From assembly GCA_016288215.1 (NCBI GenBank), contig JAEEYQ010000067.1, positions 1 to 64,000 on the forward strand: DNA of 64,000 nucleotides, in the 5' to 3' direction. The stretch comes from Lentisphaeria bacterium (GTDB lineage Bacteria > Verrucomicrobiota > Lentisphaeria > Oligosphaerales > Oligosphaeraceae). The notes under the pieces were generated by a model. It had not been told where the DNA came from. It saw nothing but the letters and a program-made list of their open reading frames with translations, and ran no database searches. The position numbers and the translations under genes were made by a program. The first letter of the stretch is position 1, and every line of letters starts with the position of its first letter. Shown here one piece after another: positions 16,093 to 24,264 of this stretch.

Positions 16093-17397
16093 CTATTTGC
16101 CCAGATTCCGCAGATCGATGACCCGCTTGGCCTTGCCGCTGGAGCGTTCGATGGAGCCGGGCTCCACCAACGTGATGCGGGCGGAAAGGCCGATGATCTG
16201 CTTGATAGTGGAGGAGATGCGATTGCGCAGATTCTCCAAGGCGCCCACCTGGTCGGAGAAGACCTCCGGCGTCACTTCCACGCGAATCTCCAATTCGTCC
16301 ATGGCCTTTGTGCGGGTGACGATCAGCTGATATTGGGGCTGAGTCCCCTTGATGGTCAGCAGAACGCTTTCCACCTGTGACGGGAACAGGTTGACGCCGC
16401 GGATGATCAGCATGTCGTCGCAGCGGCGACGGACCTTCTCCATGCGCACTAACGTGCGTCCACAGGGGCACTTATCGTAGTTCAGGCGGGAGATGTCATG
16501 GGTCCGATAGCGGATCAGGGGCATGGCCTCCTTCGTCAGCGAGGTGAAGACCAGTTCGCCCTCCTCTCCGGGAGGCAGCACCTCGCCGGTGTCCGGATCC
16601 AAAATCTCCGGATAGTAGTGATCCTCAAAGACATGGAGACCGCAGCGGCATTCGCAGTCGCCGGAGACGCCAGGTCCCGTCACTTCCGAGAGGCCGAAGA
16701 TGTCATGGGCCTCAATGCCTGTCTTCTGCTCAATGAAGTCCCGCATGGCCTCCGTCCACGGCTCCGCCCCGAAGAAGCCCCTGCGCAATTTGGTCTCATG
16801 GAAATCCAATCCGATCTTCTCCGCCTCTTCAATCAGATGGATGAAGAAGGACGGCGTGCAGCAGACGGCGGTGGAGCCGAAATCCTTCAGCAGCATCAGC
16901 TGCTTTTCCGTGGAGCCGCCGCCCATGGGAATCACGGAGCAGCCGAGGCGTTCGGCACCGTAGTGGGCCCCCAAGCCGCCCGTAAAGAGGCCATAGCCGT
17001 AGCCCACCTGAACCACGTCATTCTCCGTGACGCCGCCGGCGATCAGCGTGCGGGCCATGGTCTCCGCCCAGCTGGTCAGATCATTGTGCGTATAGCAGAC
17101 CACCGTCGGCTTGCCAGTGGTACCGCTGGAGGCATGGATGCGCACCACTTCCTTCTGCGGAACTGCCAGCAGCCCAAAGGGATAATGATCCCGCAGGTCC
17201 GTCTTCACCGTGCAGGGGAATTTCGCCAAATCCGCCAACGTCTTCAAGTCCTCCGGTTTGACGCCCTTCGCGTCAAAGGCGTCGTGATAGAACTTGACGT
17301 TTTCATATACCCGCTTCATAACTTGCTGCATCCGAGATAGTTGCAGGCTCTCCAGCGCCTGTCGGTCCACATAGTCCTTAATCTGCAAATCGTTCAT
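16093..17397 (-). CDS. paaK: phenylacetate-CoA ligase family protein
   Basis: AMP-forming acyl-CoA ligase, 434 aa, that activates an aryl acid (phenylacetate or a relative) to its CoA thioester. Adenylation motifs are clear: HASSGTTGKPTVV near 85-97, YGYGLFTGGLGAHYGAE near 130, the FGLSEVTGPGVSG acceptor loop near 235, and TRTHDIS-type hinge (YRTHDISRL) near 300. Length matches PaaK (about 435). The start at 17397 is chosen for GAGGTGA upstream; the frame extends to 17559 only through terminator hairpins. In anaerobes such ligases often occur beside indolepyruvate:ferredoxin oxidoreductase, but none is here. A candidate TATATAT -10 element lies near 17440 on the minus strand. Confidence 0.92.
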   Translation of the reverse strand: MNDLQIKDYVDRQALESLQLSRMQQVMKRVYENVKFYHDAFDAKGVKPEDLKTLADLAKFPCTVKTDLRDHYPFGLLAVPQKEVVRIHASSGTTGKPTVVCYTHNDLTSWAETMARTLIAGGVTENDVVQVGYGYGLFTGGLGAHYGAERLGCSVIPMGGGSTEKQLMLLKDFGSTAVCCTPSFFIHLIEEAEKIGLDFHETKLRRGFFGAEPWTEAMRDFIEQKTGIEAHDIFGLSEVTGPGVSGDCECRCGLHVFEDHYYPEILDPDTGEVLPPGEEGELVFTSLTKEAMPLIRYRTHDISRLNYDKCPCGRTLVRMEKVRRRCDDMLIIRGVNLFPSQVESVLLTIKGTQPQYQLIVTRTKAMDELEIRVEVTPEVFSDQVGALENLRNRISSTIKQIIGLSARITLVEPGSIERSSGKAKRVIDLRNLGK

Positions 17398-17468
17398 GTC
17401 TTCACCTCGTTCCTTGAAAAATCCCTTTGATTCAACTATATATAATAACCAAAACAAAAAATCACGAA

Positions 17469-17515
17469 AAAACCCGCCTCCATGACGGTCTATCGCTGTC
17501 CTGGCGGCGGGTTTT
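17469..17515 (-). terminator. intrinsic terminator upstream of paaK
   Basis: Stem AAAACCCGCC/GGCGGGTTTT with a long loop of about 27 nt; on the minus strand it ends in TTTTTT. It lies about 70 bp upstream of paaK and before that gene's candidate promoter, so it should end a transcript coming from further upstream. Confidence 0.75.
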
Positions 17516-17516
17516 G

Positions 17517-17551
17517 AAAAAAAGACGGACTGAACCATCGTCCAATCCGTC
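17517..17551 (-). terminator. second tandem intrinsic terminator
   Basis: Minus-strand stem GACGGA/TCCGTC with a 16-nt loop followed by seven T residues. It stands directly before the other terminator. Upstream on the same strand no convincing gene is seen except a 29-codon ORF (17569-17658), so the pair may end a small RNA or leader. Confidence 0.65.
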
Positions 17552-17761
17552 ATCACCATGCTGTTACCCTAATGCTCCATATGCGTACACGAGCAGGCCA
17601 TGACAGACGCGTGTCGTGGCCAATAAAATCGAAAATCATGTCGAATCCATTTTTCCATAATGATAGCTAATATGATGTGGTTTCGACACTTTGCAAGCCG
17701 AATGTTGTCTTTTTTTCGCGATTTTTTGTGGAAATCATGGAGTTGCCGCCCAAAAGAGGTG

Positions 17762-17880
17762 AAAAGGAAAAGGGCCCTCCGTCTCCCGTCTATCGTCTCA
17801 TCTCCCGTCTCCAGTCCCCCGTCCCCCGTCCCCCGTCCCCCGTCCCTCGTCCCACCTTTCACCTTTCACCTTTCACTTGA
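17762..17880. repeat. CCCGTCT/CCCGTCC heptamer array
   Basis: Tandem CCCGTCT, CCCGTCC and CCCGTCT variants, followed by three ACCTTTC heptamers. The same units open the composite repeats at 29366 and 51196. The array translates in several frames to Ser-Pro-Arg-rich nonsense, which falsely extends the next gene upstream. Confidence 0.85.
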
Positions 17881-18046
17881 CGAGAGACGAGAGACACTTT
17901 TCACTCTTCACCGCCCGCGTGGAAGCGCCGCAATTGCGGCGGGAGAATTGGCATTGTCGCAAAAGGAGATACATTATAGGGCATTCACAAAGGGCGGCAA
18001 CGCCATACGAAATCAATCTGCTTCACAAGAAGGAATAGAGCCAGTC

Positions 18047-19147
18047 ATGAAGAACGGGAAGTTGCGCGTCGCGGTGGTGGGCCTGCGCTTTGGGGCGGAC
18101 TTTGTGCCTATTTGGTGCAAACATCCGGATGTCTATGCCGTGGACATCGTGGACGTGAAGGCATCGTGCCTTCAAAAGGTTCTTGAAGACAACCATGGCA
18201 TCAACAAGGCTTATCTCTCTCTGGATGAAGCGCTAAAGGATGACGGCATTGACGCGGTGCATCTTGTCACGCCGATTCCGCTGCATGCGAAACAGACGCT
18301 TCAAGTTCTGCGCAGCGGCAAGCACTGCGCCTGCACGGTGCCGGCGGCATGCACTTTGGAAGAGTTATCCGAAATCGTTGCAACGCAACGGGATACAGGA
18401 AAGAACTACATGATGATGGAGACCGCCGCCTACACGTTTCAGATGCTGCATGTAGAAAAGATGTACAAGGCGGGGGAAATCGGCCGCATCCAGCTGTTGC
18501 GCGGCTGCCACTATCAGGACATGGAGAACTGGCCCTCCTATTGGAATGGCCTGCCGCCCATGCACTACGCCACCCACGCCATCGCGCCGCTGCTGAAACT
18601 GGCCAACGCCCGCCCGACGGAAGTCGTCTGCTTTGGCTCCGGCACCATGCGGGAGGAGCTCCAAAAGCCCTACGGCAATCCCTTCCCTGCGGAAACGGCG
18701 CTGTTCAAACTGGAGAACACGGCGGCCGTCGTGGAACTCACGCGCACCCTCTTTGAAACCGCCAGAGTCTATTGCGAGGGCTTCGGCGTCTACGGCAGCA
18801 AAACCTCCTTCGAGTGGTTCTTCAACGACCACAGCGTCTTTGAACGCTTCGCCGACGAGCCCGACGACGGCATCGTCCATTGGGGCCGCTCCTGCAAAAT
18901 GGAAAAAGCCGAGTCCTTCCCTGACACAGGCGACAGGCTGCCGCCCGAAATCGCCGGCTTCACGCGAACCTGCGGACACCTTGGCTCCCATCCGCATCTC
19001 ATCCATGAATTCGTCCGCAGCATCCTTGAGGGCCGTCCCGCCGCCATCGACGCCGTGAAGGCCGCCCAATGGACCGCCGCCGGCATCTGCGCCCATGAGT
19101 CCGCCATGAAGGACGGTGCGCGCATTCCCATCCCATCGTTCGAATGA
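18047..19147 (+). CDS. Gfo/Idh/MocA-family oxidoreductase
   Basis: NAD(P)-dependent dehydrogenase, 366 aa, cytosolic. The Rossmann start is LRVAVVGLRFGADFVPIW, a loop without the usual GxGxxG spacing, and the EKP position reads CTVPAACTL, so the canonical Lys is missing. A family-like middle (METAAYTFQMLHVEKMYKAGEIGRIQLLRGCHYQ) is retained, as is HYATHAIAPLLKL. It may therefore be a non-canonical or glycosidase-like member. AAGGAA about 10 bp upstream supports ATG 18047; the longer frame from 17660 runs through CCCGTCT repeats. A secreted barrel-like protein follows 69 bp downstream. Confidence 0.8.
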   Translation: MKNGKLRVAVVGLRFGADFVPIWCKHPDVYAVDIVDVKASCLQKVLEDNHGINKAYLSLDEALKDDGIDAVHLVTPIPLHAKQTLQVLRSGKHCACTVPAACTLEELSEIVATQRDTGKNYMMMETAAYTFQMLHVEKMYKAGEIGRIQLLRGCHYQDMENWPSYWNGLPPMHYATHAIAPLLKLANARPTEVVCFGSGTMREELQKPYGNPFPAETALFKLENTAAVVELTRTLFETARVYCEGFGVYGSKTSFEWFFNDHSVFERFADEPDDGIVHWGRSCKMEKAESFPDTGDRLPPEIAGFTRTCGHLGSHPHLIHEFVRSILEGRPAAIDAVKAAQWTAAGICAHESAMKDGARIPIPSFE

Positions 19148-19182
19148 TTTTCATAAGTAATTGATATACAACAAGTTATGAA
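19145..19182 (+). repeat. stop-codon-adjacent palindromic motif (site 2)
   Basis: The TGA stop of the dehydrogenase gene is followed by TTTTCATAAGTAATTGATAT and then ACAACAAGTTATG. The arrangement matches the other sites of this family, and it lies between the two genes of the pair. Confidence 0.65.
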
Positions 19183-19216
19183 TTTTTCTCAGTTTTCATC
19201 CCCGAAAGGAGTCATC

Positions 19217-20953
19217 ATGAGATTCGCCCTTTCCCTTGCGACGGCCGCCATCCTGTGTCTCCCGCTGGCCGCCCAAGAGCCCCCGCCGGAGAAACGCCCC
19301 ATCCTCCTTAGCCAAGCCATCGATTTTCTCGACAACGCCTTTTTCACGGACAAAGGAGACTACTACAGCAAAGAGGAGCTTGCGGACCGGGTCCGTCAAT
19401 CCTATGACGCGGGCATCCGCAAGGTCTATTTCCGCGGCACCGGCGGCGTGGCCTACTATCCCTCCTGCGTCCGCCGCCTCTACACCGGCTCCCACAACGA
19501 CGAATGGGCCATGAAGCTCTACAAAACCGTCCACAGCTATGACGTGGTGGCCGAATACATCAAGGTTTGCCATGAGCTGGGCATGAAGCTCTACTATTGG
19601 GACCCCGTATTCGACACCTCCCTCTACATGCACTATTTCCCTGGAACAGAGGATTTTGCGCATTTCGGCGAATGGCCCATGCGGGACCTGGGCATCAAGG
19701 AGGAGCATCATGTCAAGCACCGCATGGCGGACCTGCGGCCTGTTCAGGAGCTGGAAAGGCCCATCGCGGAGCTGCATCTGCATTTTGCTCGTCCGTCGGA
19801 ACTTACGTCGGACAACTTGATTCTCTACACCGCCCCCCGAAATGGCCTCTTCAAAAAGGTGGAGACGCCCTTCACCGTGGAGAGCCACGGCAACGACGCC
19901 GTCATCAAGGGCCTTTCCATCACCGACCCCATCATCAAATTCGCGGGGGACTTCAACGCGCTGACTGAAACCAAATCCCCTGACGCCGTGCGCGCCGTCT
20001 ACGACAATGGAAAGCCCGTGGATCTCTACATCTCCTGCGAAATCCTCCTCGGCGGCGACTCCGACCGCATCCACAATCTGGGCGGCAGCGCCGGCTACGG
20101 AGCCTATTGGGGAGACGGCTCCATCTGGACAGGAGCCAAAGGCACAGGCCGCACGCTCATCGCCCGCTTCGGCGACTTTGAACGCTACGCCATCGGCTTC
20201 CCCGAATATGCCTATATCGAGAATCAGGAGCGCATGAAGCGAATCGTCGCGGAACTGTACGAACGCTATCCAGACCTGGACGGCGTCGCCTTCTCCATCC
20301 GCAGCCACTCCCTGCCCTGCGGCGGCAATGTGGAGGAGCTCGGCGGCGGCAACCTCTTCTACGGCTTCTCCGACCCGGTGGTGGAAGAGTTTATCCGCCG
20401 CCACGGCGTGGATCCGCGGAAACAGCCCTACGATGAAAACGCCTTCCTGAAACTGAGAGGGGAATATTTCACGCAAATGTTGAACGGCGTGGCCCAAATC
20501 GTCCATGCAAAGGGCGGCAAGCTGGAGGTCATGGCGGCGGTTCATTCCGCCATCGGCCTCTATGACCATGGCAGCATGTATCCATGGTGGCATAAGGCTT
20601 CCATCGACAATTTCTTCGATGTGGAGACCTGGGCCCATAAAGGCTTGGTGGACAACGTGATCATGCTTGGAACCGCCCATCAGCAGAATGAATGGAGCCA
20701 AAAGTGGAAGGATGAGGTGAAGGCCTTCAAGGCGAAGCTGGCGGGCACCTCCACTCGCCTCACTCTCCATTATCTGGCCAACGGCGCCAAACTGGACAAT
20801 CTTCGCAACGTGCTTCCTGAAGTCCTGAAGGAGAACGACATCGATGAGGTGGAGTTCTATGAGGAAGTGGACATGTGGAGCACGCAGAAGTATCCTCTTC
20901 TGAAGGAGATCCTCTCCGCGTCACCACGACGGCTGGAAGGGGTTGATAATTAG
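19217..20953 (+). CDS. secreted TIM-barrel-like protein, probable glycoside hydrolase-related
   Basis: A 578-aa protein with a Sec signal peptide (MRFALSLATAAILCLPLAAQ). The opening IDFLDNAFFTDKGDYYSKEE followed by AGIRKVYFRGTGGVAYYPS is clearly paralogous to the product at 55304-57058 (IDYLDYVFYDN..., GITQINLRTNCMGVALHPS). Repeated beta-alpha-like stretches (HELGMKLYYWDP, YPDLDGVAFSIRSHSL, KLEVMAAVHSA) suggest a TIM barrel with a beta-sandwich insertion near 185-310. Carbohydrate activity is inferred from context. AAAGGAG before ATG 19217 fixes the start; the frame opens upstream at 19178. Stop (AAT TAG) is the first unit of a heptamer array. Confidence 0.72.
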   Translation: MRFALSLATAAILCLPLAAQEPPPEKRPILLSQAIDFLDNAFFTDKGDYYSKEELADRVRQSYDAGIRKVYFRGTGGVAYYPSCVRRLYTGSHNDEWAMKLYKTVHSYDVVAEYIKVCHELGMKLYYWDPVFDTSLYMHYFPGTEDFAHFGEWPMRDLGIKEEHHVKHRMADLRPVQELERPIAELHLHFARPSELTSDNLILYTAPRNGLFKKVETPFTVESHGNDAVIKGLSITDPIIKFAGDFNALTETKSPDAVRAVYDNGKPVDLYISCEILLGGDSDRIHNLGGSAGYGAYWGDGSIWTGAKGTGRTLIARFGDFERYAIGFPEYAYIENQERMKRIVAELYERYPDLDGVAFSIRSHSLPCGGNVEELGGGNLFYGFSDPVVEEFIRRHGVDPRKQPYDENAFLKLRGEYFTQMLNGVAQIVHAKGGKLEVMAAVHSAIGLYDHGSMYPWWHKASIDNFFDVETWAHKGLVDNVIMLGTAHQQNEWSQKWKDEVKAFKAKLAGTSTRLTLHYLANGAKLDNLRNVLPEVLKENDIDEVEFYEEVDMWSTQKYPLLKEILSASPRRLEGVDN

Positions 20954-21061
20954 GAATTAGAAATTAGGAATTAGAAATTTGTCGTGTAAAATTAGGAATT
21001 AGGAATTAGAAATTAGAAATTAGAAATTTGTCGTGTAAAATAGAAATTTGGAATTAGGAAT
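20947..21061. repeat. GGAATTA heptamer array with TTTGTCGTG spacers
   Basis: GGAATTA/GAAATTA units interrupted twice by GAAATTTGTCGTGTAAAAT. The array starts with the stop codon of the preceding gene and ends at the inverted copy of the 175-bp hairpin element. Confidence 0.9.
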
Positions 21062-21236
21062 TATACCACATTAGGGTAGAATATGATTTTTCAAAGCGAC
21101 ATTGCAGTTCGTCTGTCAGCCCCGAAGGGGCGGCGGAGCACAGCCCGGGGTAAGCGTGGCCGCGAAGCGGCAAGCGTAACCCCGGGTATGGCAGATTGTT
21201 ACGATTGTTCAAGCCCTGAAGGGGCGGCAGAAAACG
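21062..21236 (-). repeat. GC-rich hairpin element, copy 2 of inverted pair
   Basis: Reverse complement of the element at 1167-1344, with very few differences over about 175 bp. Both copies are enclosed by TAATTCC-type arrays. The two copies therefore bracket a 19.7-kb segment in inverted orientation. Confidence 0.9.
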
Positions 21237-21255
21237 ACATGTGCAACCCTTTCAG

Positions 21256-21330
21256 AAATTAGGAATTAGGAATTAGAAATTAGGAATTTTACTAGAGTTT
21301 CTAGAGTTTCTAGGGCTTCTAGGGCTAGCG
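21256..21330. repeat. GGAATTA array merging into CTAG-rich units
   Basis: GGAATTA units (21256-21286) pass directly into ACTAGAGTTTCTAGAGTTTC and further CTAG units up to 21330, the same order as at 13660-13746. It lies just before pyrC. Confidence 0.85.
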
Positions 21331-21343
21331 AAGGAATTGTGAG

Positions 21344-22603
21344 ATGAATTTTCTGCTGCGCAACGCCACTCTCATCGACTTGGGCGCCCCTGCGGACGTG
21401 ACGGCGGACCTGGCTGTCCGCGACGGTCTGCTGTTGCCGGCCTCCGAATTGGGCTCCGAAGAGTTTCAGGAGCTGGAAGGCTGTGTGGTGACCCACGGCT
21501 TCATGGACATGCATGTGCATCTGCGGGATCCAGGGCAGACCTATAAGGAAGATATGGAGTCCGCGGCGCGGGCCGCCCATCGCGGCGGCTTCTCCGACGT
21601 GCTCGCCATGCCCAACACCGTGCCGCCCATCGACACGCCGTCCCGCTATTTGGAGCTGATGGAGCGTGCGGCGTCCATCCGACAGGTCCGCATCCATCAG
21701 TCCGCCGCCATGACGGAAGGACGGCAGGGGCGGCGCATGACGGACATGGAGGCCTTGGCGGCCGTCGGTGTCCTTGCCTTCAGCGACGATGGCAGCACGC
21801 CCCAAGACCGGCATCTCATGCGGGACATCATGCAGGCGGCGGCGGAACTGCAGCGCCCCATCATCGACCATTGTGAGAATCTGTCCCTCTCCAAGCCAGG
21901 CGTAATGCACGAGGGAGCGGTCTCCCGCGAACTGAACCTGCCCGGCCAGCCACGCCTCGCGGAGGAAAGCATCGCCGCCAGAGACATCGAACTGGCTCAG
22001 GACACCGGCTGCCGAATCCATTTGCAGCACATCAGCTCCGCAGGAACGGTGAAGCTGCTTCGGGAGGCCAAGCGCCATGGCCTGTCTGTCAGTGCGGAAG
22101 TCTGTCCCCATCATTTGTTTATGACTGACGAGTGGTGCAAGACCCACGGCACCAACGCCAAAATGGCGCCGCCTCTGCGGGAGGAGTCCGACCGTCAGGC
22201 TCTTCTGGAGGCCCTTTGCGAAGGAACGGTGGAGGTCATCGCCACGGACCACGCCCCCCATGCGGCGGCAGAAAAGGCCCGCGGCTGGATGGAGGCGCCG
22301 TTCGGCATCGTGGGTCTGGAGGCGGCGGTGCCCCTTTGTCTGGATGGTTTGGTCAACAGCGGCCGGATGTCTCTGCGGCAGCTCATCGACCGCTTTGCCG
22401 CCGGCCCCCGCCGTCTGCTGAACCTGCCGCTGGAGCCCGTGGCCACCGGCAGCCCCATCAACCGGCTGACCCTTCTGCTGCCCGAGGCCCCCCATGTCAT
22501 CCGCGTGGCGAATTTCGCCTCAAAGGGCCGCAACTGCCCCTACGACGGCTGGAAATGCCTCGGCCATCCCTTCTTCATTGAGTCCACAGAAAACCCAGAA
22601 TAA
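21344..22603 (+). CDS. pyrC: dihydroorotase (class I type)
   Basis: Zinc amidohydrolase of pyrimidine synthesis that interconverts carbamoyl-aspartate and dihydroorotate. The 419-aa protein has the metal motif GFMDMHVHLRDPG (His 57 and 59), a carboxylated-Lys region in KEDMESAARAAHRGG, further His ligands in IIDHCEN and LQHISSAG, and the catalytic Asp in VIATDHAPH near 305. Length is right for the class I enzyme. GAAGGA lies about 9 bp before the ATG. The last seven codons (STENPE and stop) are formed by the left arm of a structured repeat, so the original C-terminus has probably been altered. Confidence 0.93.
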   Translation: MNFLLRNATLIDLGAPADVTADLAVRDGLLLPASELGSEEFQELEGCVVTHGFMDMHVHLRDPGQTYKEDMESAARAAHRGGFSDVLAMPNTVPPIDTPSRYLELMERAASIRQVRIHQSAAMTEGRQGRRMTDMEALAAVGVLAFSDDGSTPQDRHLMRDIMQAAAELQRPIIDHCENLSLSKPGVMHEGAVSRELNLPGQPRLAEESIAARDIELAQDTGCRIHLQHISSAGTVKLLREAKRHGLSVSAEVCPHHLFMTDEWCKTHGTNAKMAPPLREESDRQALLEALCEGTVEVIATDHAPHAAAEKARGWMEAPFGIVGLEAAVPLCLDGLVNSGRMSLRQLIDRFAAGPRRLLNLPLEPVATGSPINRLTLLLPEAPHVIRVANFASKGRNCPYDGWKCLGHPFFIESTENPE

Positions 22604-22735
22604 ACAGAATGAAGCAAGTCGCAAGTATCTGACTTACAGGGATTTAAATATATAAACACCCCGCCGGGACCCGCGTCAGCGGGTTTCGGCTTCAGTTTTT
22701 TCCATGTATTCTGTGGACTATATTCTGTGAACCTC
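22581..22735. repeat. structured repeat with AGTCCACAGAA terminal inverted arms
   Basis: Left arm AGTCCACAGAA (22581-22591), right arm TTCTGTGGACT (22709-22719), with a hairpin GACCCGC/GCGGGTT between them. The left arm lies inside the end of pyrC. Arms and layout resemble the larger element at 42088-42307. No protein is encoded. Confidence 0.75.
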
Positions 22736-22828
22736 CATATAAAACATGACAATATATGACAATGCCACAATGGAATTTGGCGTTGGAGAAAAAAACACGG
22801 AAAAAAGCAGAAAATTTGAGAGAGGGGG

Positions 22829-22857
22829 TTGTTTTTGGCATCAAAGTTTAGTATAAT
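22829..22857 (+). promoter_or_regulatory. sigma-70-type promoter of the pseudopilin gene
   Basis: TTGTTT and TATAAT with exactly 17 bp between, about 100 bp before the pseudopilin start. The long leader contains a G-tract (GGGGGGG near 22911-22917). Confidence 0.65.
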
Positions 22858-22955
22858 TATAGGCGAAAACAGAGGGATTTGCTCTCTTTGGTTTCCCGAA
22901 AAATTTTTCGGGGGGGTAAATTTTTGCTGTTTAGACATTTAGAAAGGATTGCACC

Positions 22956-23675
22956 ATGAAAAAGAAGTCTTTCACCCTCATCGAGCTGCTGGTTGTCATC
23001 GCCATCATTGCGATTTTGGCCGGTATGCTGCTGCCCGCTCTGGCAAAAGCGAAGCAGAAAGCCATTGCCATCAACTGCACGTCCAACGTCAAAGGCGGTC
23101 TGGAAGCCTGCATGCTGTACATGGACGATTTCGGCGGCATCTTCCCCAACTACATTGACTGGGTCGTGACGTTGAACAACACCCCCGTCAAAGCCTACTC
23201 CTGGTGCGCGCTCCTGATGGCCACAGGCTATCTGGAGGAAGGCTCCGCCATGGTCACCTGCCCCGCCGTCAGCACAAAGGCCGAATTGGATGCCACCAAC
23301 AAAACCTATCTGGCGGTCTATGGCGCCTTCCAGACGGCAGACCTTGACCCGATGTATGTCAAGGAAGCCGGCGGCGGTCGCTTCATGCTGACCAACACGC
23401 TGAAGAACCCCGCCAGCACACTGGCCATCGCGGACAGCTGGAGCACCAACGGCGCAAAGCGCATGGTCCAGAACGTCCTCATCAAGAACAATTGGCAAAT
23501 CACGGTCCGCATGCTGCACAACGAGCGCTGCAACATCGCCTACATTGACGGCCATGCCGCCGCCACCACCGCCGGCGAGCTGCTGCAGCAGTCCCGCATG
23601 ATGCCCGTCATCAACCGCACCAACACCGGCATCTATTTCTTCACTCAGGACACAGTCTATACCTACATCAACTAA
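22956..23675 (+). CDS. prepilin-type pseudopilin (type II secretion-like)
   Basis: A 239-aa secreted or membrane-anchored pilin-like protein. The N-terminus [20 protein letters not shown] is a class III prepilin signal: cleavage before the Phe by prepilin peptidase and a hydrophobic helix with Glu at +5. The globular domain has Cys residues near 76, 97 and 192, and the C-terminal part ([22 protein letters not shown]) is the H-x-G-type end known from the large pseudopilin families of Lentisphaerae and Planctomycetes. AAAGGA precedes the ATG. It stands alone with its own promoter and terminator. Function is unknown; such proteins are often present in many copies per genome. Confidence 0.9.
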   Translation: MKKKSFTLIELLVVIAIIAILAGMLLPALAKAKQKAIAINCTSNVKGGLEACMLYMDDFGGIFPNYIDWVVTLNNTPVKAYSWCALLMATGYLEEGSAMVTCPAVSTKAELDATNKTYLAVYGAFQTADLDPMYVKEAGGGRFMLTNTLKNPASTLAIADSWSTNGAKRMVQNVLIKNNWQITVRMLHNERCNIAYIDGHAAATTAGELLQQSRMMPVINRTNTGIYFFTQDTVYTYIN

Positions 23676-23710
23676 GCCATTCATTCCACGTCTCCTGCAG
23701 ACGTGAGCCA

Positions 23711-23755
23711 ACGGCCCCGGAACCCCCTTTGCGGCGTTTCGGGGCCGTTTATTTT
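23711..23755 (+). terminator. intrinsic terminator of the pseudopilin gene
   Basis: Stem ACGGCCCCG/CGGGGCCGT (23711-23719 with 23740-23748) followed by TTTATTTTT. A smaller hairpin, ACGTCT/AGACGT, lies just before it. Confidence 0.85.
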
Positions 23756-23877
23756 TCAACCTAAACCGAGCTGTGAAGTCATGACCGCCCCCTGCTAGCC
23801 CAACCGCCACAGAGAGCCACACCCCAAAATCACGGCGAAAATTTCCACAATCGCGACAAAAAACTTCATATTGTGAA

Positions 23878-23905
23878 TTGACGAATAAAAATTAGGTTTT
23901 ATATT
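23878..23905 (+). promoter_or_regulatory. candidate promoter of the zinc-ribbon/topoisomerase group
   Basis: TTGACG and TATATT with 16 bp between, about 57 bp before the zinc-ribbon gene. The gap from 23756 to 23877 holds nothing else I recognise. Confidence 0.55.
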
Positions 23906-23962
23906 TGTCGCGCCCCTTTCTGGGGGCAACGTGTATGGAAATCCATTCATAAGGAGACAACC

Positions 23963-24238
23963 ATGGCTAGAGAAATGATCAAATGCCCGTTTTGCGAATG
24001 CAAGGTTCTTGTAAGCGAAGTCGAGAAGGAAGACGGTGCCTGCCCCGAATGCGGCCAGCTGGTCATGTCCTCCAAGCTGTTCGACGACTATGACGAAGAC
24101 GACGAAGACCTGGACTACGAAGATCAGGATGAACTGGACGATGAGTTCGACGACGAGTTCGACGATGAAGACGAAGAGCTGGACGACGACTACGACGACG
24201 AATTTGACGAAGAAGACGAAGAAGACGAAAACTACTGA
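23963..24238 (+). CDS. zinc-ribbon protein with highly acidic tail (91 aa)
   Basis: Residues 1-40 form a compact zinc ribbon with CPFC (Cys 8, 11) and CPEC (Cys 27, 30). Residues 41-91 are almost only Asp, Glu and Tyr, spelled by near-repetitive GACGA codons. The strong Shine-Dalgarno AAGGAG sits 6 bp before the ATG. It lies 26 bp upstream of parE and so is probably co-transcribed with both topoisomerase subunits. An acidic tail can mimic DNA or bind basic partners; a role in topoisomerase control is only an inference. It could also be a general nucleic-acid-associated ribbon protein. Confidence 0.82.
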   Translation: MAREMIKCPFCECKVLVSEVEKEDGACPECGQLVMSSKLFDDYDEDDEDLDYEDQDELDDEFDDEFDDEDEELDDDYDDEFDEEDEEDENY

Positions 24239-24264
24239 CCCTTTAGACGCAACGCAGGTCCAAC

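Noticed and set aside
17620-17660. tmRNA-like sequence TGGATTCGAC on the minus strand
   Set aside because: No tRNA-like end, no tag-peptide frame and no CCA region are found within the needed distance.
17660-18046. N-terminal extension of the Gfo/Idh/MocA gene
   Set aside because: The extension is translated from CCCGTCT repeats and gives Ser-Pro-Arg nonsense; ATG 18047 has a ribosome-binding site and the Rossmann start.
19196-20770. 524-aa antisense ORF opposite the secreted barrel protein
   Set aside because: Shadow of a real gene with signal peptide and Shine-Dalgarno on the plus strand.
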